From positions 1-35,254 of the forward strand of contig CAIWXH010000732.1 in NCBI GenBank assembly GCA_903916565.1: a stretch of 35,254 bases of DNA, written 5' to 3'. The position numbers were made by a program, and so were the translations under genes. The DNA is from an uncultured Oscillochloris sp. GTDB taxonomy: Bacteria; Chloroflexota; Chloroflexia; Chloroflexales; Chloroflexaceae. Below, piece after piece: positions 25,744 through 34,096 of this stretch (position 1 is the stretch's first letter; every line of letters begins with the position of its first letter). The notes under the pieces were generated by a model. It was not told the origin of the DNA and did not search any database. It saw only the letters and a program-made list of their open reading frames with translations.

Positions 25744-25880
25744 ACAGCCTGCCCGGTGGCTGAAGCCACGGGCTACGGGGGACGAAGGCCGCCTGCGCGG
25801 CCTTAACCAGCCTGCGAAGGCAGGCTTTGCAACCAAGAGCCGGGGACTTTAGTCCCCCGGATTCAACAACCAGGATAGGA
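25744..25880. repeat. R3 copy 4
   Basis: cagcctgcccggtggctgaagccacgggctacgggggacgaaggccgcctgcgcggccttaaccagcctgcgaaggcaggctttgcaaccaagagccggggactttagtcccccggattcaac. Confidence 0.85.
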
Positions 25881-25890
25881 TCGCCATAGG

Positions 25891-26829
25891 TTAGTCTGAT
25901 CGGTGCCGCATCTGGCCCGCAGCGCCGACGGCCTCGGCATACTGGGCAAGGCTGTGCATCACAAGCACCGGCACCTGCGTACCGTGAAGCACCTTGTCGG
26001 TCACGCTGCCCAGCGCGAAGTGGTGCAGCCCACTCTGACCGTGCGAAGTCATCACGATCAGATCCGCCGCGTGCTGCGCGGCCTCGTGGCAGATACTGTC
26101 GCCGACGTGGCCCTCACCGACCATGGTGATAATGGACAGATCGCGGCAATCCGCCACAAGCGCGCCTAGCTCGTGCAGCATCTGCTCGCGCAGGGTGCCT
26201 TTGGCGGCTGTGTTGTCGATCCCGTGCTGGGGCGTCAGCACCGAGAGCAGCATCAGCGTGGCGCCGGTGCGCTGGGCGAGGTCGAGCGCCATGGGGAGCG
26301 CCTCGCGGGCTAGGGGTGAGCCATCAAGCGGCACCATAATCCGCTGGAGCGCCGACGGCACCGGCGTGGTGTTGCGGATGGTCAGCAGCGGGCGGGCGGT
26401 CAACCGCATCACGCTATGGGCCACACTGCCGATGAGCCAGCGCCCGATCCCACTGCGCCCGTGGGTCGCCATCACGATCAAACGGGCGGCGCAGCGCTCG
26501 GCGGCGGCGACGATCTGCTCGACTGGCGTGCCAAAGGCGATCTCAGTTTGCACCTGCGCGCCCTGGGCGCGGAGCTTCGTGGCCTCCTGCTCAAGATAGG
26601 TACGGGCGTGCAGTTGCAAGGATGGATCTGTTTCAACCGTAACCGGGCCAGCGGGTGTCGCAATCCGCATCAGCCGTTCGCGCTCAATGATAAAGCCCTG
26701 CTGGTCGCCTTCAGTGACGACATGAAGCAGGCGAATCTCGGCCCCAAGCAACTTGCCAAACAACTCGGCGTGGGGCAAGGCCAGCCCCGCAAGTTCCGAA
26801 CCATCCAGCGGCACCAGGATCGTCTCCAT
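25891..26829 (-). CDS. Universal stress protein with two tandem UspA domains
   Basis: METILVPLDGSELAGLALPHAELFGK...LIVMATHGRSGIGRWLIGSVAHSVMR; second domain IMVPLDGSPLAREALPMALDLAQ...LIVMTSHGQSGLHHFALGSVTDKVLHGTQVPVLVM. Confidence 0.94.
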   Translation of the reverse strand: METILVPLDGSELAGLALPHAELFGKLLGAEIRLLHVVTEGDQQGFIIERERLMRIATPAGPVTVETDPSLQLHARTYLEQEATKLRAQGAQVQTEIAFGTPVEQIVAAAERCAARLIVMATHGRSGIGRWLIGSVAHSVMRLTARPLLTIRNTTPVPSALQRIMVPLDGSPLAREALPMALDLAQRTGATLMLLSVLTPQHGIDNTAAKGTLREQMLHELGALVADCRDLSIITMVGEGHVGDSICHEAAQHAADLIVMTSHGQSGLHHFALGSVTDKVLHGTQVPVLVMHSLAQYAEAVGAAGQMRHRSD

Positions 26830-27146
26830 TACAGCTCTCCTTACGTGTTGTCAACCGCACAGAGGCAGACACAGCAAGAGGTGTACCGCTGGATTAGTGA
26901 ATCTGGGGCGCAGGTTGTCGGGTGGCTGGGGGAAGGGAGCGGGGATGGTCGGCTAGCATCGCGACGATCTACGCTTGGGGGGGCGCACGCGCCTGGTTGC
27001 TGTTTTACCGCCTGCGTAGACTATAGCAAGGGTGGCGCTCATGTATAGGGGCGATCTGCACTACCCGGTGTGACCGTTTCGTGCCCCTTGGCCGTAAGGG
27101 CACAGACCCGGTGGCGGCTTTTTGTTGACCATACCAACCAAATAAC

Positions 27147-27174
27147 TTGACAACCCGCACAGATACGGTACCAT
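27147..27174 (+). promoter_or_regulatory. Candidate sigma70-like promoter for the DUF4395/thioredoxin-like pair
   Basis: TTGACA - 16 nt - TACCAT, about 40 bp upstream of ATG 27213, with RBS-like gaaagga. Confidence 0.4.
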
Positions 27175-27212
27175 GCCTCTAGCAACTGACTCGCAACAGA
27201 AAGGATGTCCTG

Positions 27213-27668
27213 ATGGCCGTGACGCTTCAAGATCGGGCGGTGCGCCCGCCTGCCCGCTTCGACCGTACGGCGCTGAAGGTGAACCAGACGGCGATCATCG
27301 TGCTGCTGGTGATCGCCTTTGTCGCCAATCAGCCTTGGCTTGTGGCACTAGTCGCCACCGTGATGATCCTGGGCACGCTTAGCCCTCAACTGGCTCTGTT
27401 CCAGCGGCTGTACCGCGACGTGCTGAAGCCGGCGGGCCTGCTGCGCCCCGACATTCACGACGAGGACGCCGCGCCCCACCGCTTCGCCCAGGGCTTCGGC
27501 GCGGCGGTGCTGGTGGCTGCCAGCGCCGCACTGTTCGCGGGGCTTTCCGGGTTGGGCTTGGGCCTGACCCTGCTGGTGATTGTGCTTGCAGGGATTAATC
27601 TCGCCTTCGGCTTTTGCGCGGGCTGCTTCGTCTACCTCCAGCTTTCCCGCTTGCGGCAGGCGAGGTAA
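27213..27668 (+). CDS. DUF4395-family membrane protein
   Basis: VNQTAIIVLLVIAFVANQPWLVALVATVMILGT...AGINLAFGFCAGCFVYLQL, four-helix membrane pattern with CxxC near the C-terminus. Confidence 0.8.
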   Translation: MAVTLQDRAVRPPARFDRTALKVNQTAIIVLLVIAFVANQPWLVALVATVMILGTLSPQLALFQRLYRDVLKPAGLLRPDIHDEDAAPHRFAQGFGAAVLVAASAALFAGLSGLGLGLTLLVIVLAGINLAFGFCAGCFVYLQLSRLRQAR

Positions 27669-27672
27669 GCCG

Positions 27673-28077
27673 ATGCTTGAACGGCTGCTCATTCTGGCGC
27701 TGGTCGGCGCCATTGTCGTCGCGGTCTGGGCGCTGCTGCGCGAACGGCAGCGCCGACGGCTCAGCGCCTTGGCCGCGACCAGTCCCTTCGCCGACCTCGT
27801 GCCCACCGGGCGGGCGGCGGTCGTCGCCCTGACTCTGCCCACCTGCGTGGAGTGTCGGGCGCGGCAGGCGCCGGCCATCGAGCGGCTACGCGCCAGCCTC
27901 GGTGCCAGCATCCACATCGTCACGCTCTCGGCAGAGACACACGCCGACCTGGTCACGCAGCTTGGCGTGCTGACCGTCCCCTCGACGGTCGTGCTTGACC
28001 CCGCTGGCACGGTGTGCTTCCTGAACCAAGGCTTCGCCGACGAGACGCGACTGGCCCAGCAGGTCGCCGCGCTTTAG
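27673..28077 (+). CDS. Membrane-anchored thioredoxin-like protein
   Basis: N-terminal TM LLILALVGAIVVAVWALL; VVALTLPTCVECRARQAPAIERL (CxxC), GVLTVPSTVVLDPAGTV (cis-Pro motif). Confidence 0.85.
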   Translation: MLERLLILALVGAIVVAVWALLRERQRRRLSALAATSPFADLVPTGRAAVVALTLPTCVECRARQAPAIERLRASLGASIHIVTLSAETHADLVTQLGVLTVPSTVVLDPAGTVCFLNQGFADETRLAQQVAAL

Positions 28078-28173
28078 CCAAGGTTTCAGGTGCTTGGTTT
28101 CAGGTTTCAGGCCAAGCGCATCAGAACGCGCTGCGTGAGGCCAAACTGTGACGTACCTGCGAACCTTGTCTTA
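28078..28173 (+). repeat. R1 copy F (near full length)
   Basis: ccaaggtttcaggtgcttggtttcaggtttcaggccaagcgcatcagaacgcgct...cctgcgaaccttgtctt. Confidence 0.8.
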
Positions 28174-28176
28174 ATG

Positions 28177-28230
28177 AAAAAGGCGGGGGCAGCGGGAGAG
28201 CTTGGATCTCCCGCTGCCCCCGCCTTTTTT
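28177..28230. terminator. Bidirectional intrinsic terminator-like hairpin
   Basis: aaaaaggcgggggcagcgggag-agcttggat-ctcccgctgcccccgccttttt: 22-bp perfect stem, 9-nt loop, T-tract on both strands, between convergent genes. Confidence 0.9.
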
Positions 28231-28240
28231 AGCGTGCAGA

Positions 28241-28280
28241 TGCGCTTGGCCTGAAACCCAGCACCTGAAACCTGAAACCC
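28241..28280 (-). repeat. R1 copy G (inverted relative to copy F)
   Basis: tgcgcttggcctgaaacccagcacctgaaacctgaaaccct. Confidence 0.75.
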
Positions 28281-29872
28281 TACGTCAAAAAGGCGAGATA
28301 GGCCGGATTCTCGCTCTCGTCAGCGTGGCGGTAGCCCAGACGCTCAAGTGAGGCGTGGAAGCGCGGCAGGTCGGCGGCGGGCACCTGGATGCCCGCCAGC
28401 ACGCGCCCGTGGGCGCTGCTGTGGTTGCGGTAGTGGAACAGGCTGATGTTCCACGACTCGTCGAGCGACTCAAGAAACTGAAGCAAGGCACCGGGGCGCT
28501 CGGGGAACTCGAAGCTGTAGAGCCGCTCGTTGGCGGCTTCGGGCGCGCGCCCGCCCACGAGGTGCCGCAGATGCACAATCGCCAGCTCGTTGTTGGTCAG
28601 GTCAAGCACCTCGTAGCCCTGGGTGGTGAGGTGGGCCAGGGCGGCGGCGCGTTGTCCGGCGTGGGCCAGTTCGATCCCGACGAAGATGCGCGCCTGAGCG
28701 CGGGGGGCGTAGCGGTAGTTGAACTCGGTGATATTGTGCCGGCCCAGGTCGCGGCAAAAACGCTTGAACGCCCCCGGCTGCTCGGGGATGCTGACCGCCA
28801 ACAGCGCCTCGCGCTGCTCGCCAAGCTCGGCCCGCTCGGCCACGTGGCGCAGCCGCCCAAAGTTCATATTGGCGCCGCAGGTCAGCGCCACAAGCGACTC
28901 GCCGCTGATGCCGCGCTCGGCGACGTAGCGCTTCATCCCGGCCACCGCCAGCGCGCCCGCTGGCTCCTGAATGGCGCGAGTATCGTCAAACACATCTTTG
29001 ATCGCGGCGCAAACTTCATCAATGCTGACGCGCACAACCTCGTCAACGAACTCGCGCACTAGGCGAAACGAGTGTTCGCCGACGCGCCGCACGGCCACCC
29101 CATCAACAAAAATGCCCACCTGAGCCAGCGTCACCCGCTCACCGGCGCGTAGGCTCTGGTACATCGCGTCCGAGTCATCAGGCTCAACGCCGACCACCAC
29201 AATCTGCGGGTTGATGCTCTTGAGGAAAACCGCGATCCCGGCGGCGAGGCCACCGCCGCCAATTGGCACGAAGACGCGGTAGCGCTCGGCGCGCATCTGC
29301 TGCGAAATCTCCAGGCCGATGGTGCCCTGGCCGGCAATCACCAGCGGGTCGTCGTAGGGGTGAATGAAGGTTAGCCCCGACTGGGCCTGCAGCGCGTAGG
29401 CGTGGGCCTCGGCGTCGCTGTAGCTGTCGCCGTGCAGCACCACCTCGGCGCCGCGTGCGCGGCAGGCGTTCACCTTAATCTCTGGGGTCGTCGCTGGCAT
29501 CACGATCACCGCGTGGACGCCCATGTGCTGGCCCGAGTAGGCCACGCCTTGCGCGTGGTTGCCCGCCGAAGCAGTGATGACGCCGCGCTGGCGCTCTTCG
29601 GGCGAGAGGTGCGCCATGCGGTTGTAGGCGCCGCGCAGCTTAAACGAGAAGATCGACTGGAGATCTTCGCGCTTGAAAAAGACCGCGTTGCCGAGCCGCG
29701 CCGACAGGCGCGGCGCGGGCTGGAGCGGCGTCTCGATGGCGACATCATAGACCCGGCTGGTCAAGATGCGCTGGAGATACTCAAGGTTCAAGGCTGGCCC
29801 ACCTGGCTCTGCGAGAAAGGGCACGCGCCGGACGGCGGCAGCGGGCGCGCTGAAGCTCAGACGCACGCCCAT
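28280..29872 (-). CDS. ilvA: Threonine dehydratase, biosynthetic (two C-terminal regulatory ACT-like repeats)
   Basis: FFKREDLQSIFSFKLRGAYNRMAHL (PLP Lys), ITASAGNHAQGVAYS, PIGGGGLAAGIA, EPAGALAVAGMK; C-terminal VSIPEQPGAFKRFCRDLG and FPERPGALLQFLESL. ATG at 29872 (MGVRLSFSAP). Confidence 0.95.
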   Translation of the reverse strand: MGVRLSFSAPAAAVRRVPFLAEPGGPALNLEYLQRILTSRVYDVAIETPLQPAPRLSARLGNAVFFKREDLQSIFSFKLRGAYNRMAHLSPEERQRGVITASAGNHAQGVAYSGQHMGVHAVIVMPATTPEIKVNACRARGAEVVLHGDSYSDAEAHAYALQAQSGLTFIHPYDDPLVIAGQGTIGLEISQQMRAERYRVFVPIGGGGLAAGIAVFLKSINPQIVVVGVEPDDSDAMYQSLRAGERVTLAQVGIFVDGVAVRRVGEHSFRLVREFVDEVVRVSIDEVCAAIKDVFDDTRAIQEPAGALAVAGMKRYVAERGISGESLVALTCGANMNFGRLRHVAERAELGEQREALLAVSIPEQPGAFKRFCRDLGRHNITEFNYRYAPRAQARIFVGIELAHAGQRAAALAHLTTQGYEVLDLTNNELAIVHLRHLVGGRAPEAANERLYSFEFPERPGALLQFLESLDESWNISLFHYRNHSSAHGRVLAGIQVPAADLPRFHASLERLGYRHADESENPAYLAFLT

Positions 29873-30028
29873 TATACGGCCCGGTTGGGGCAGGCGATGT
29901 TGGGCGCAATGAAAAGGCGTGTGCCGCACTACCACAAAAGCAATGCTGCGAGGCGTCTGGTCATGCTGAGCGCCAGCGAAGCATCCCGACCGAGAGCCTG
30001 TGCTTCGCTCCTCAGCACCATGGCACCA

Positions 30029-30060
30029 AAGACCTGTCAGGTGCAAGCACCTGACAGGTC
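30029..30060. repeat. Palindromic hairpin agacctgtcaggtgc-aa-gcacctgacaggtct
   Basis: 15-bp perfect stem with 2-nt loop upstream of ilvA; adjacent to tcatgctgagcgccagcgaagcatc-type repeat. Confidence 0.8.
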
Positions 30061-30085
30061 TAGAGGTTGCGCCCAACACGCGCAG

Positions 30086-30132
30086 TGTTCGGCCTGACAC
30101 CTAACACCTGAAACCCGGCACCTGAACCCTTG
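30086..30132 (-). repeat. R1 copy H (inverted)
   Basis: gttcggcctgacacctaacacctgaaacccggcacctgaacccttgg. Confidence 0.65.
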
Positions 30133-30134
30133 GC

Positions 30135-30461
30135 CTACTTCAGATACTCCAACAGTTGCCAAAGGCTAATCGGCAGTCCTGCGCCGATGAAGCCGACGAT
30201 GACCAGACGCTCGTAGTCGCGCCAGGCGATGGTTTCAGACGCGGTTGAGCGTGCGGCCAGCATCACCGGGATGCCGACTAATAGGACCCCGCCGACGACC
30301 TCAACGGCGACCCAACTGGGTTTAATCGGCAGCATCCGTTCGAGGGCGGCGAGCACCAGCGCGTAGGCGCTGCCAGAGATAACCGTCATTCGTGCGACCC
30401 GGCTCGTTAATGTGTGCGCCTGTGGATATTCAGATGACGCGGGAAAAGTGCCGAACGACAT
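30135..30461 (-). CDS. Hypothetical small membrane protein
   Basis: MSFGTFPASSEYPQ...VARMTVISGSAYALVLAALERML...VAVEVVGGVLLVGIPVML...LVIVGFIGAGLPISLWQLLEYLK, about three hydrophobic segments. Confidence 0.6.
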   Translation of the reverse strand: MSFGTFPASSEYPQAHTLTSRVARMTVISGSAYALVLAALERMLPIKPSWVAVEVVGGVLLVGIPVMLAARSTASETIAWRDYERLVIVGFIGAGLPISLWQLLEYLK

Positions 30462-30528
30462 AGATCGCCCCTTTCGTGCGTTGTTGAAAAAACACGAAGG
30501 TGTGTACGTGGAGGCTGATAAGCTCCAC

Positions 30529-30565
30529 ATGACCTTCGGCGACATAAACGTGTGCCGAAGGTCAT
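30529..30565. terminator. Hairpin downstream of SDR gene, possible terminator
   Basis: atgaccttcggc ... gccgaaggtcat: 12-bp perfect stem, 13-nt loop, no clear T-tract. Confidence 0.4.
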
Positions 30566-30589
30566 ACTTAGGCGGCCAATAGTTAAATT

Positions 30590-31483
30590 CTAGTTACAAC
30601 CGTTGCTTGCTGCATCCTCCGCAGCCGCCGCAGCCGGCACGCTCTGGTAGCTGAGCCACGGCGCAGCGGGGTGGCGCAGCAGGGCGCGGGCCGTCTCGCG
30701 CACCAGCCCACGCAGCAGGTGTGAGGCCACGGGTGCCCGCAGTTCGATGCCGGTGCGCCCATCGGTGGCGGCACCCGCCAGCCACAGCGCCAGGCGGGCC
30801 GACTCCTCGGGCGGGGCGGCGACGAGCCGGGCGATGCGGGCGAAGGCGCGGGCGCGGCCCTCGTAGCCCGCCACGACGGTCATCCGGCGCGTCAGGGGCG
30901 TGTCGAGCAGGCCGGGATTCAGCGTGAAGATGCCCAGGCCATTGGCGCGCTCCTCGGCGGCGAGGGCCAGCGTGAAGGTGCGAATCCATGCCTTGCTGGC
31001 GCCGTAGGCGTTGCCAAAGGGATTGGGCGCTCGCTCACCTTGGCCGACCATGTTGATCAGCTTGCCAGCGCGGCGTGGGCGCATCACGTGTAGCGCGGCC
31101 AGCGAGCCGTGGTAGGTGCCAAGAATGTTGGTCTGGATGACGCGGGTGAAGACCTCGGGCGCGATCAGCGCGGTTGGCCCCTGGGTGGCCGTCACCCCGG
31201 CGTTATTCACCCACAGGTCGATCTGGCCGAAGGCGCTGACGGCGGCGTGCGCCAGGGCGAAAACCTGGGCACGGTCGCGCACATCACAGGGCTGGCCGCG
31301 CACACGTGCGCCACGCGCCTGAAGCCAGGCCACCGCCCGCGCCACTTCGTCAGCCACATGGCTTGAGACCACCACCGTCGCGCCTGCCTCGGCGAAGGCC
31401 CGTGCAATCGCCAGCCCAAGCCCCTGCGTGCTGCCCGTCACCACGGCCACCTTACCGCCAAGCTCGCCCGTGCGCTGCTGCAT
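30590..31483 (-). CDS. Short-chain dehydrogenase/reductase (SDR) family protein
   Basis: KVAVVTGSTQGLGLAIARAFAEAGATVVV, DLWVNNAGVTA, YGASKAWIRTFTLALAAE (YxxxK). Confidence 0.92.
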   Translation of the reverse strand: MQQRTGELGGKVAVVTGSTQGLGLAIARAFAEAGATVVVSSHVADEVARAVAWLQARGARVRGQPCDVRDRAQVFALAHAAVSAFGQIDLWVNNAGVTATQGPTALIAPEVFTRVIQTNILGTYHGSLAALHVMRPRRAGKLINMVGQGERAPNPFGNAYGASKAWIRTFTLALAAEERANGLGIFTLNPGLLDTPLTRRMTVVAGYEGRARAFARIARLVAAPPEESARLALWLAGAATDGRTGIELRAPVASHLLRGLVRETARALLRHPAAPWLSYQSVPAAAAAEDAASNGCN

Positions 31484-31592
31484 CGTCGCCTCCCGCCCCA
31501 CTTTGTCTGCGCGAATCTGGCGCGGCCCTCATTGGGCGCGGCGCGATTATACCGCAGGGCGTTGGGGCGGGCGGGCGCGACGGCGCCTTCTC

Positions 31593-31703
31593 TGCCCCTC
31601 ACCCCCGGCCCCTCTCCCTCACGGGGAGAGGGGAGATTCCGCAGCAGAATAGGTTCGGCTCCCCCTCTCCCGTTCAGGGAGAGGGGGCAGGGGGGGTGAG
31701 GGC
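31593..31703. repeat. Repeat R2 copy 2 (CCCCTCTCCC/GGGAGAGGGG double-hairpin element); copy 1 at 6648-6760
   Basis: tgcccctcacccccggcccctctccctcacggggagaggggagattccgcagcag...gttcggctccccctctcccgttcagggagagggggcagggggggtgaggg; copy 1 shares core and order. Confidence 0.9.
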
Positions 31704-31791
31704 TGGCGCGGAACAGGACGTTGCTCCACACCTTGTCTGCGCCTGATCTATAATCACCACCGACCACCGACCACCGACGAAGGATCAACCG

Positions 31792-32577
31792 ATGAGCGAG
31801 ACCGCACTGCGCGACTGGTGGGAAGAGTTGCTCCAGGTACACGAGTTTGCCCACTACCGCGACTACGCCGCCGATCTGACCCGCCGCGAAGTTGATTTTC
31901 TGGTCGAGGCACTGAGCCTGCGCGGGAGCGAGACGATCCTCGATTTGGCCTGCGGCGGCGGGCGGCACAGCCTTGAGCTGGCCCGCCGGGGGCTGACCGT
32001 GGTCGGGCTTGACGCCTCCGCCCCCGTCATCGCCCACGCCCAGGCCCAGGTTGCCGCCGAAGGGCTAAGCGTCGAGCTGATGCACGGCGATATACGCGCC
32101 CTGACCTACGCGGCCCGCTTCGACACCATTCTGGTCATGAACAGCAGCATCGGCTTCTTCGACGACGAGACGAACGCCGCCGTTATCGCTGGCTGTGCCC
32201 GCGCGCTCGCCCCCGGCGGGCGGCTGCTGCTCCAGTGCATCAACCCCTACCAGATTTCGGCCTACTTGCGCGACTTCCGGGCTGGCTGGTATCGTATTGG
32301 CGCGGGCTATGTGCTGCGCGAGGCGCGCTTTGAGCCGCGTGAGGCCGCGCTGCACATCGGCTACCGCTACCTCGATCCGGCCCAGGGGCTTGAGGTCGTC
32401 CACCCCGGCGACCGCATCCGCCTCTACAGCTTCCCTGAGCTGCGGCGCCTGCTCACTGACGCTGGTTTGCGCCCGCTCAGTGTGTTTGGCGACGCGGTGT
32501 TGCCGCCCGTCACCTTCGACGAGCAGAGCCAGTGGCAGGTGCTGATTGCCGTCAAGGATCAGCCGGTTAGCGCGTAG
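31792..32577 (+). CDS. Class I SAM-dependent methyltransferase
   Basis: ETILDLACGGGRHSLELARRGLTVVGLDASAPVIAHAQ, DTILVMNSSIGFFDD. Confidence 0.9.
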   Translation: MSETALRDWWEELLQVHEFAHYRDYAADLTRREVDFLVEALSLRGSETILDLACGGGRHSLELARRGLTVVGLDASAPVIAHAQAQVAAEGLSVELMHGDIRALTYAARFDTILVMNSSIGFFDDETNAAVIAGCARALAPGGRLLLQCINPYQISAYLRDFRAGWYRIGAGYVLREARFEPREAALHIGYRYLDPAQGLEVVHPGDRIRLYSFPELRRLLTDAGLRPLSVFGDAVLPPVTFDEQSQWQVLIAVKDQPVSA

Positions 32578-32821
32578 GGCTGAGGCAACACCGTCCTACG
32601 GCCCCTCGCCCGCTGGCTGAGGAATGCTGGTGGCGAAGGGGCTCAGGTCACCGAAAGCGGACGAATCACGAAGCCCCTGCGCGGGTGATAGGCACATCGT
32701 CGCACAGCGACAGCCGGATCTCCAGCGCCACCGCGTACATGCTGCCGCTGAGCGGAGATTCGCCAACAGCATAGCCACCGGGCGGGCGACGTTGACGTAG
32801 CCCTAAGCGCATCCGGCCACG

Positions 32822-34072
32822 CTACGCTGCGACTTGCGCCTCAATGCCCAGCGCCATGCGGTACAGGTGCAGCAGATCTGTGGCGATGCGGGGCGAGCTA
32901 AAGGCCACCGCCATACTCACCGCCCGTGCGCTGCATGTCTCCCAGGCAGCCTGGTCAGTCAGCAGCTCGACAATGGCCTCAGCAATCGCGGCGCCCGAGC
33001 GCGGGTCAACCACGCGCCCAGCCGCAGCAGCGGCGACATAGTCACTCACGCCGGTCGTGCGGGTGACGATGGGCGGGGTGCCGACGGCGGCGGCCTCGAC
33101 CACCACGCGGCTGAATGACTCGGCGACGGAGGGCACGACGGCTAGGTCGGCGGCAGCCAGATAGGTGATGGCCTCACTATGGGGAATGCCACCGACGAGA
33201 TGCACATCGTTGGCGACGCCCAGGCTCGCCGCACGTTGGGCCAAATAGGCGCCGTAGTCGCCGAAGCGCGGCGTCGAGCGACTAGGGCCAACAATCAGCA
33301 CCTGGGGCGCAACGCCGCCGCGCCGCGCCGGGGGCACGGCGTCAACCAAGTAGGCGATGCCCTTGAAGGGGTGCAATCGGTTCAGGCTCACGATAAGCGG
33401 GCGGGCTGGGTCGAGGCCGTGGCGGGCAACAATGGCCGCACGGCTACGCTGTCGCAGCGCGCCAAGGTCGCCAGGGGGCGGGTAACTGTCTGCCGTGATG
33501 TTGTAGGGGATCGCAACGACTTTGCCGGGGCGCGCACCCAAGCGCACCGCCAGCTCTTTAATCTGGGGCGAGTCGGCCCGCAGCACCGCTGCACGGCGGA
33601 AGATCCAGGGCAGCAGCGCCCGCACCGCCCGAAAGCGGCCATAGCCATAGTCGAACTCGGGTTCGGCCATAATGTCGGCGCCAGGGAGCGTGATGGCGAG
33701 GGGCGGCGCGTGCGCCCGTGGGGCCAACGCAGCCACCAGACCAAGGGGGAAGGCCGTCTCGATATGCACGAGGTCGTAGGTGCGCTCGGCAAGCAGGCGG
33801 CGATAGTGCAGCACGGCGCCTGCCAAGTACGGGTAGGGCAACAGTGCGGCGACGGCGCGATTCGCCACCTTTAGTGGTAGCCCCGCGCTCACTGGCAGCC
33901 GATGGACGGTGACGCCCTCTTCGACGGTGGTGGTGCGCGTGGGCAGGCCAGCCGCCAGGGCCAGCACCTCGGCCTCGACGCCGTGACGACGCCACTCGGC
34001 GATGACCTCGGTATGGATGCGATTGCCCATCGCCGCGCTATCGTAGCGCGGGATGCAGTAGAGAACGCGCAT
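32822..34072 (-). CDS. Glycosyltransferase, GT4-like (GT-B fold)
   Basis: MRVLYCIPRYDSAAMGNRIHTEVIAEWRRHGVEAEVLAL; RPLIVSLNRLHPFKGIAYLVDAV; VVPSVAESFSRVVVEAAAVGTPPIVTRTTGVSDYV. Confidence 0.92.
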   Translation of the reverse strand: MRVLYCIPRYDSAAMGNRIHTEVIAEWRRHGVEAEVLALAAGLPTRTTTVEEGVTVHRLPVSAGLPLKVANRAVAALLPYPYLAGAVLHYRRLLAERTYDLVHIETAFPLGLVAALAPRAHAPPLAITLPGADIMAEPEFDYGYGRFRAVRALLPWIFRRAAVLRADSPQIKELAVRLGARPGKVVAIPYNITADSYPPPGDLGALRQRSRAAIVARHGLDPARPLIVSLNRLHPFKGIAYLVDAVPPARRGGVAPQVLIVGPSRSTPRFGDYGAYLAQRAASLGVANDVHLVGGIPHSEAITYLAAADLAVVPSVAESFSRVVVEAAAVGTPPIVTRTTGVSDYVAAAAAGRVVDPRSGAAIAEAIVELLTDQAAWETCSARAVSMAVAFSSPRIATDLLHLYRMALGIEAQVAA

Positions 34073-34096
34073 GGTTGCTCGCGTAGGCGCGATCCG

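Noticed and set aside
29873-30100. N-terminal extension of threonine dehydratase
   Set aside because: Encoded by dispersed repeats and hairpins; homologous protein begins near 29872.
32596-32778. Minus-strand 60-aa ORF
   Set aside because: No start context or recognisable content; Arg/Cys/Trp-rich out-of-frame translation.
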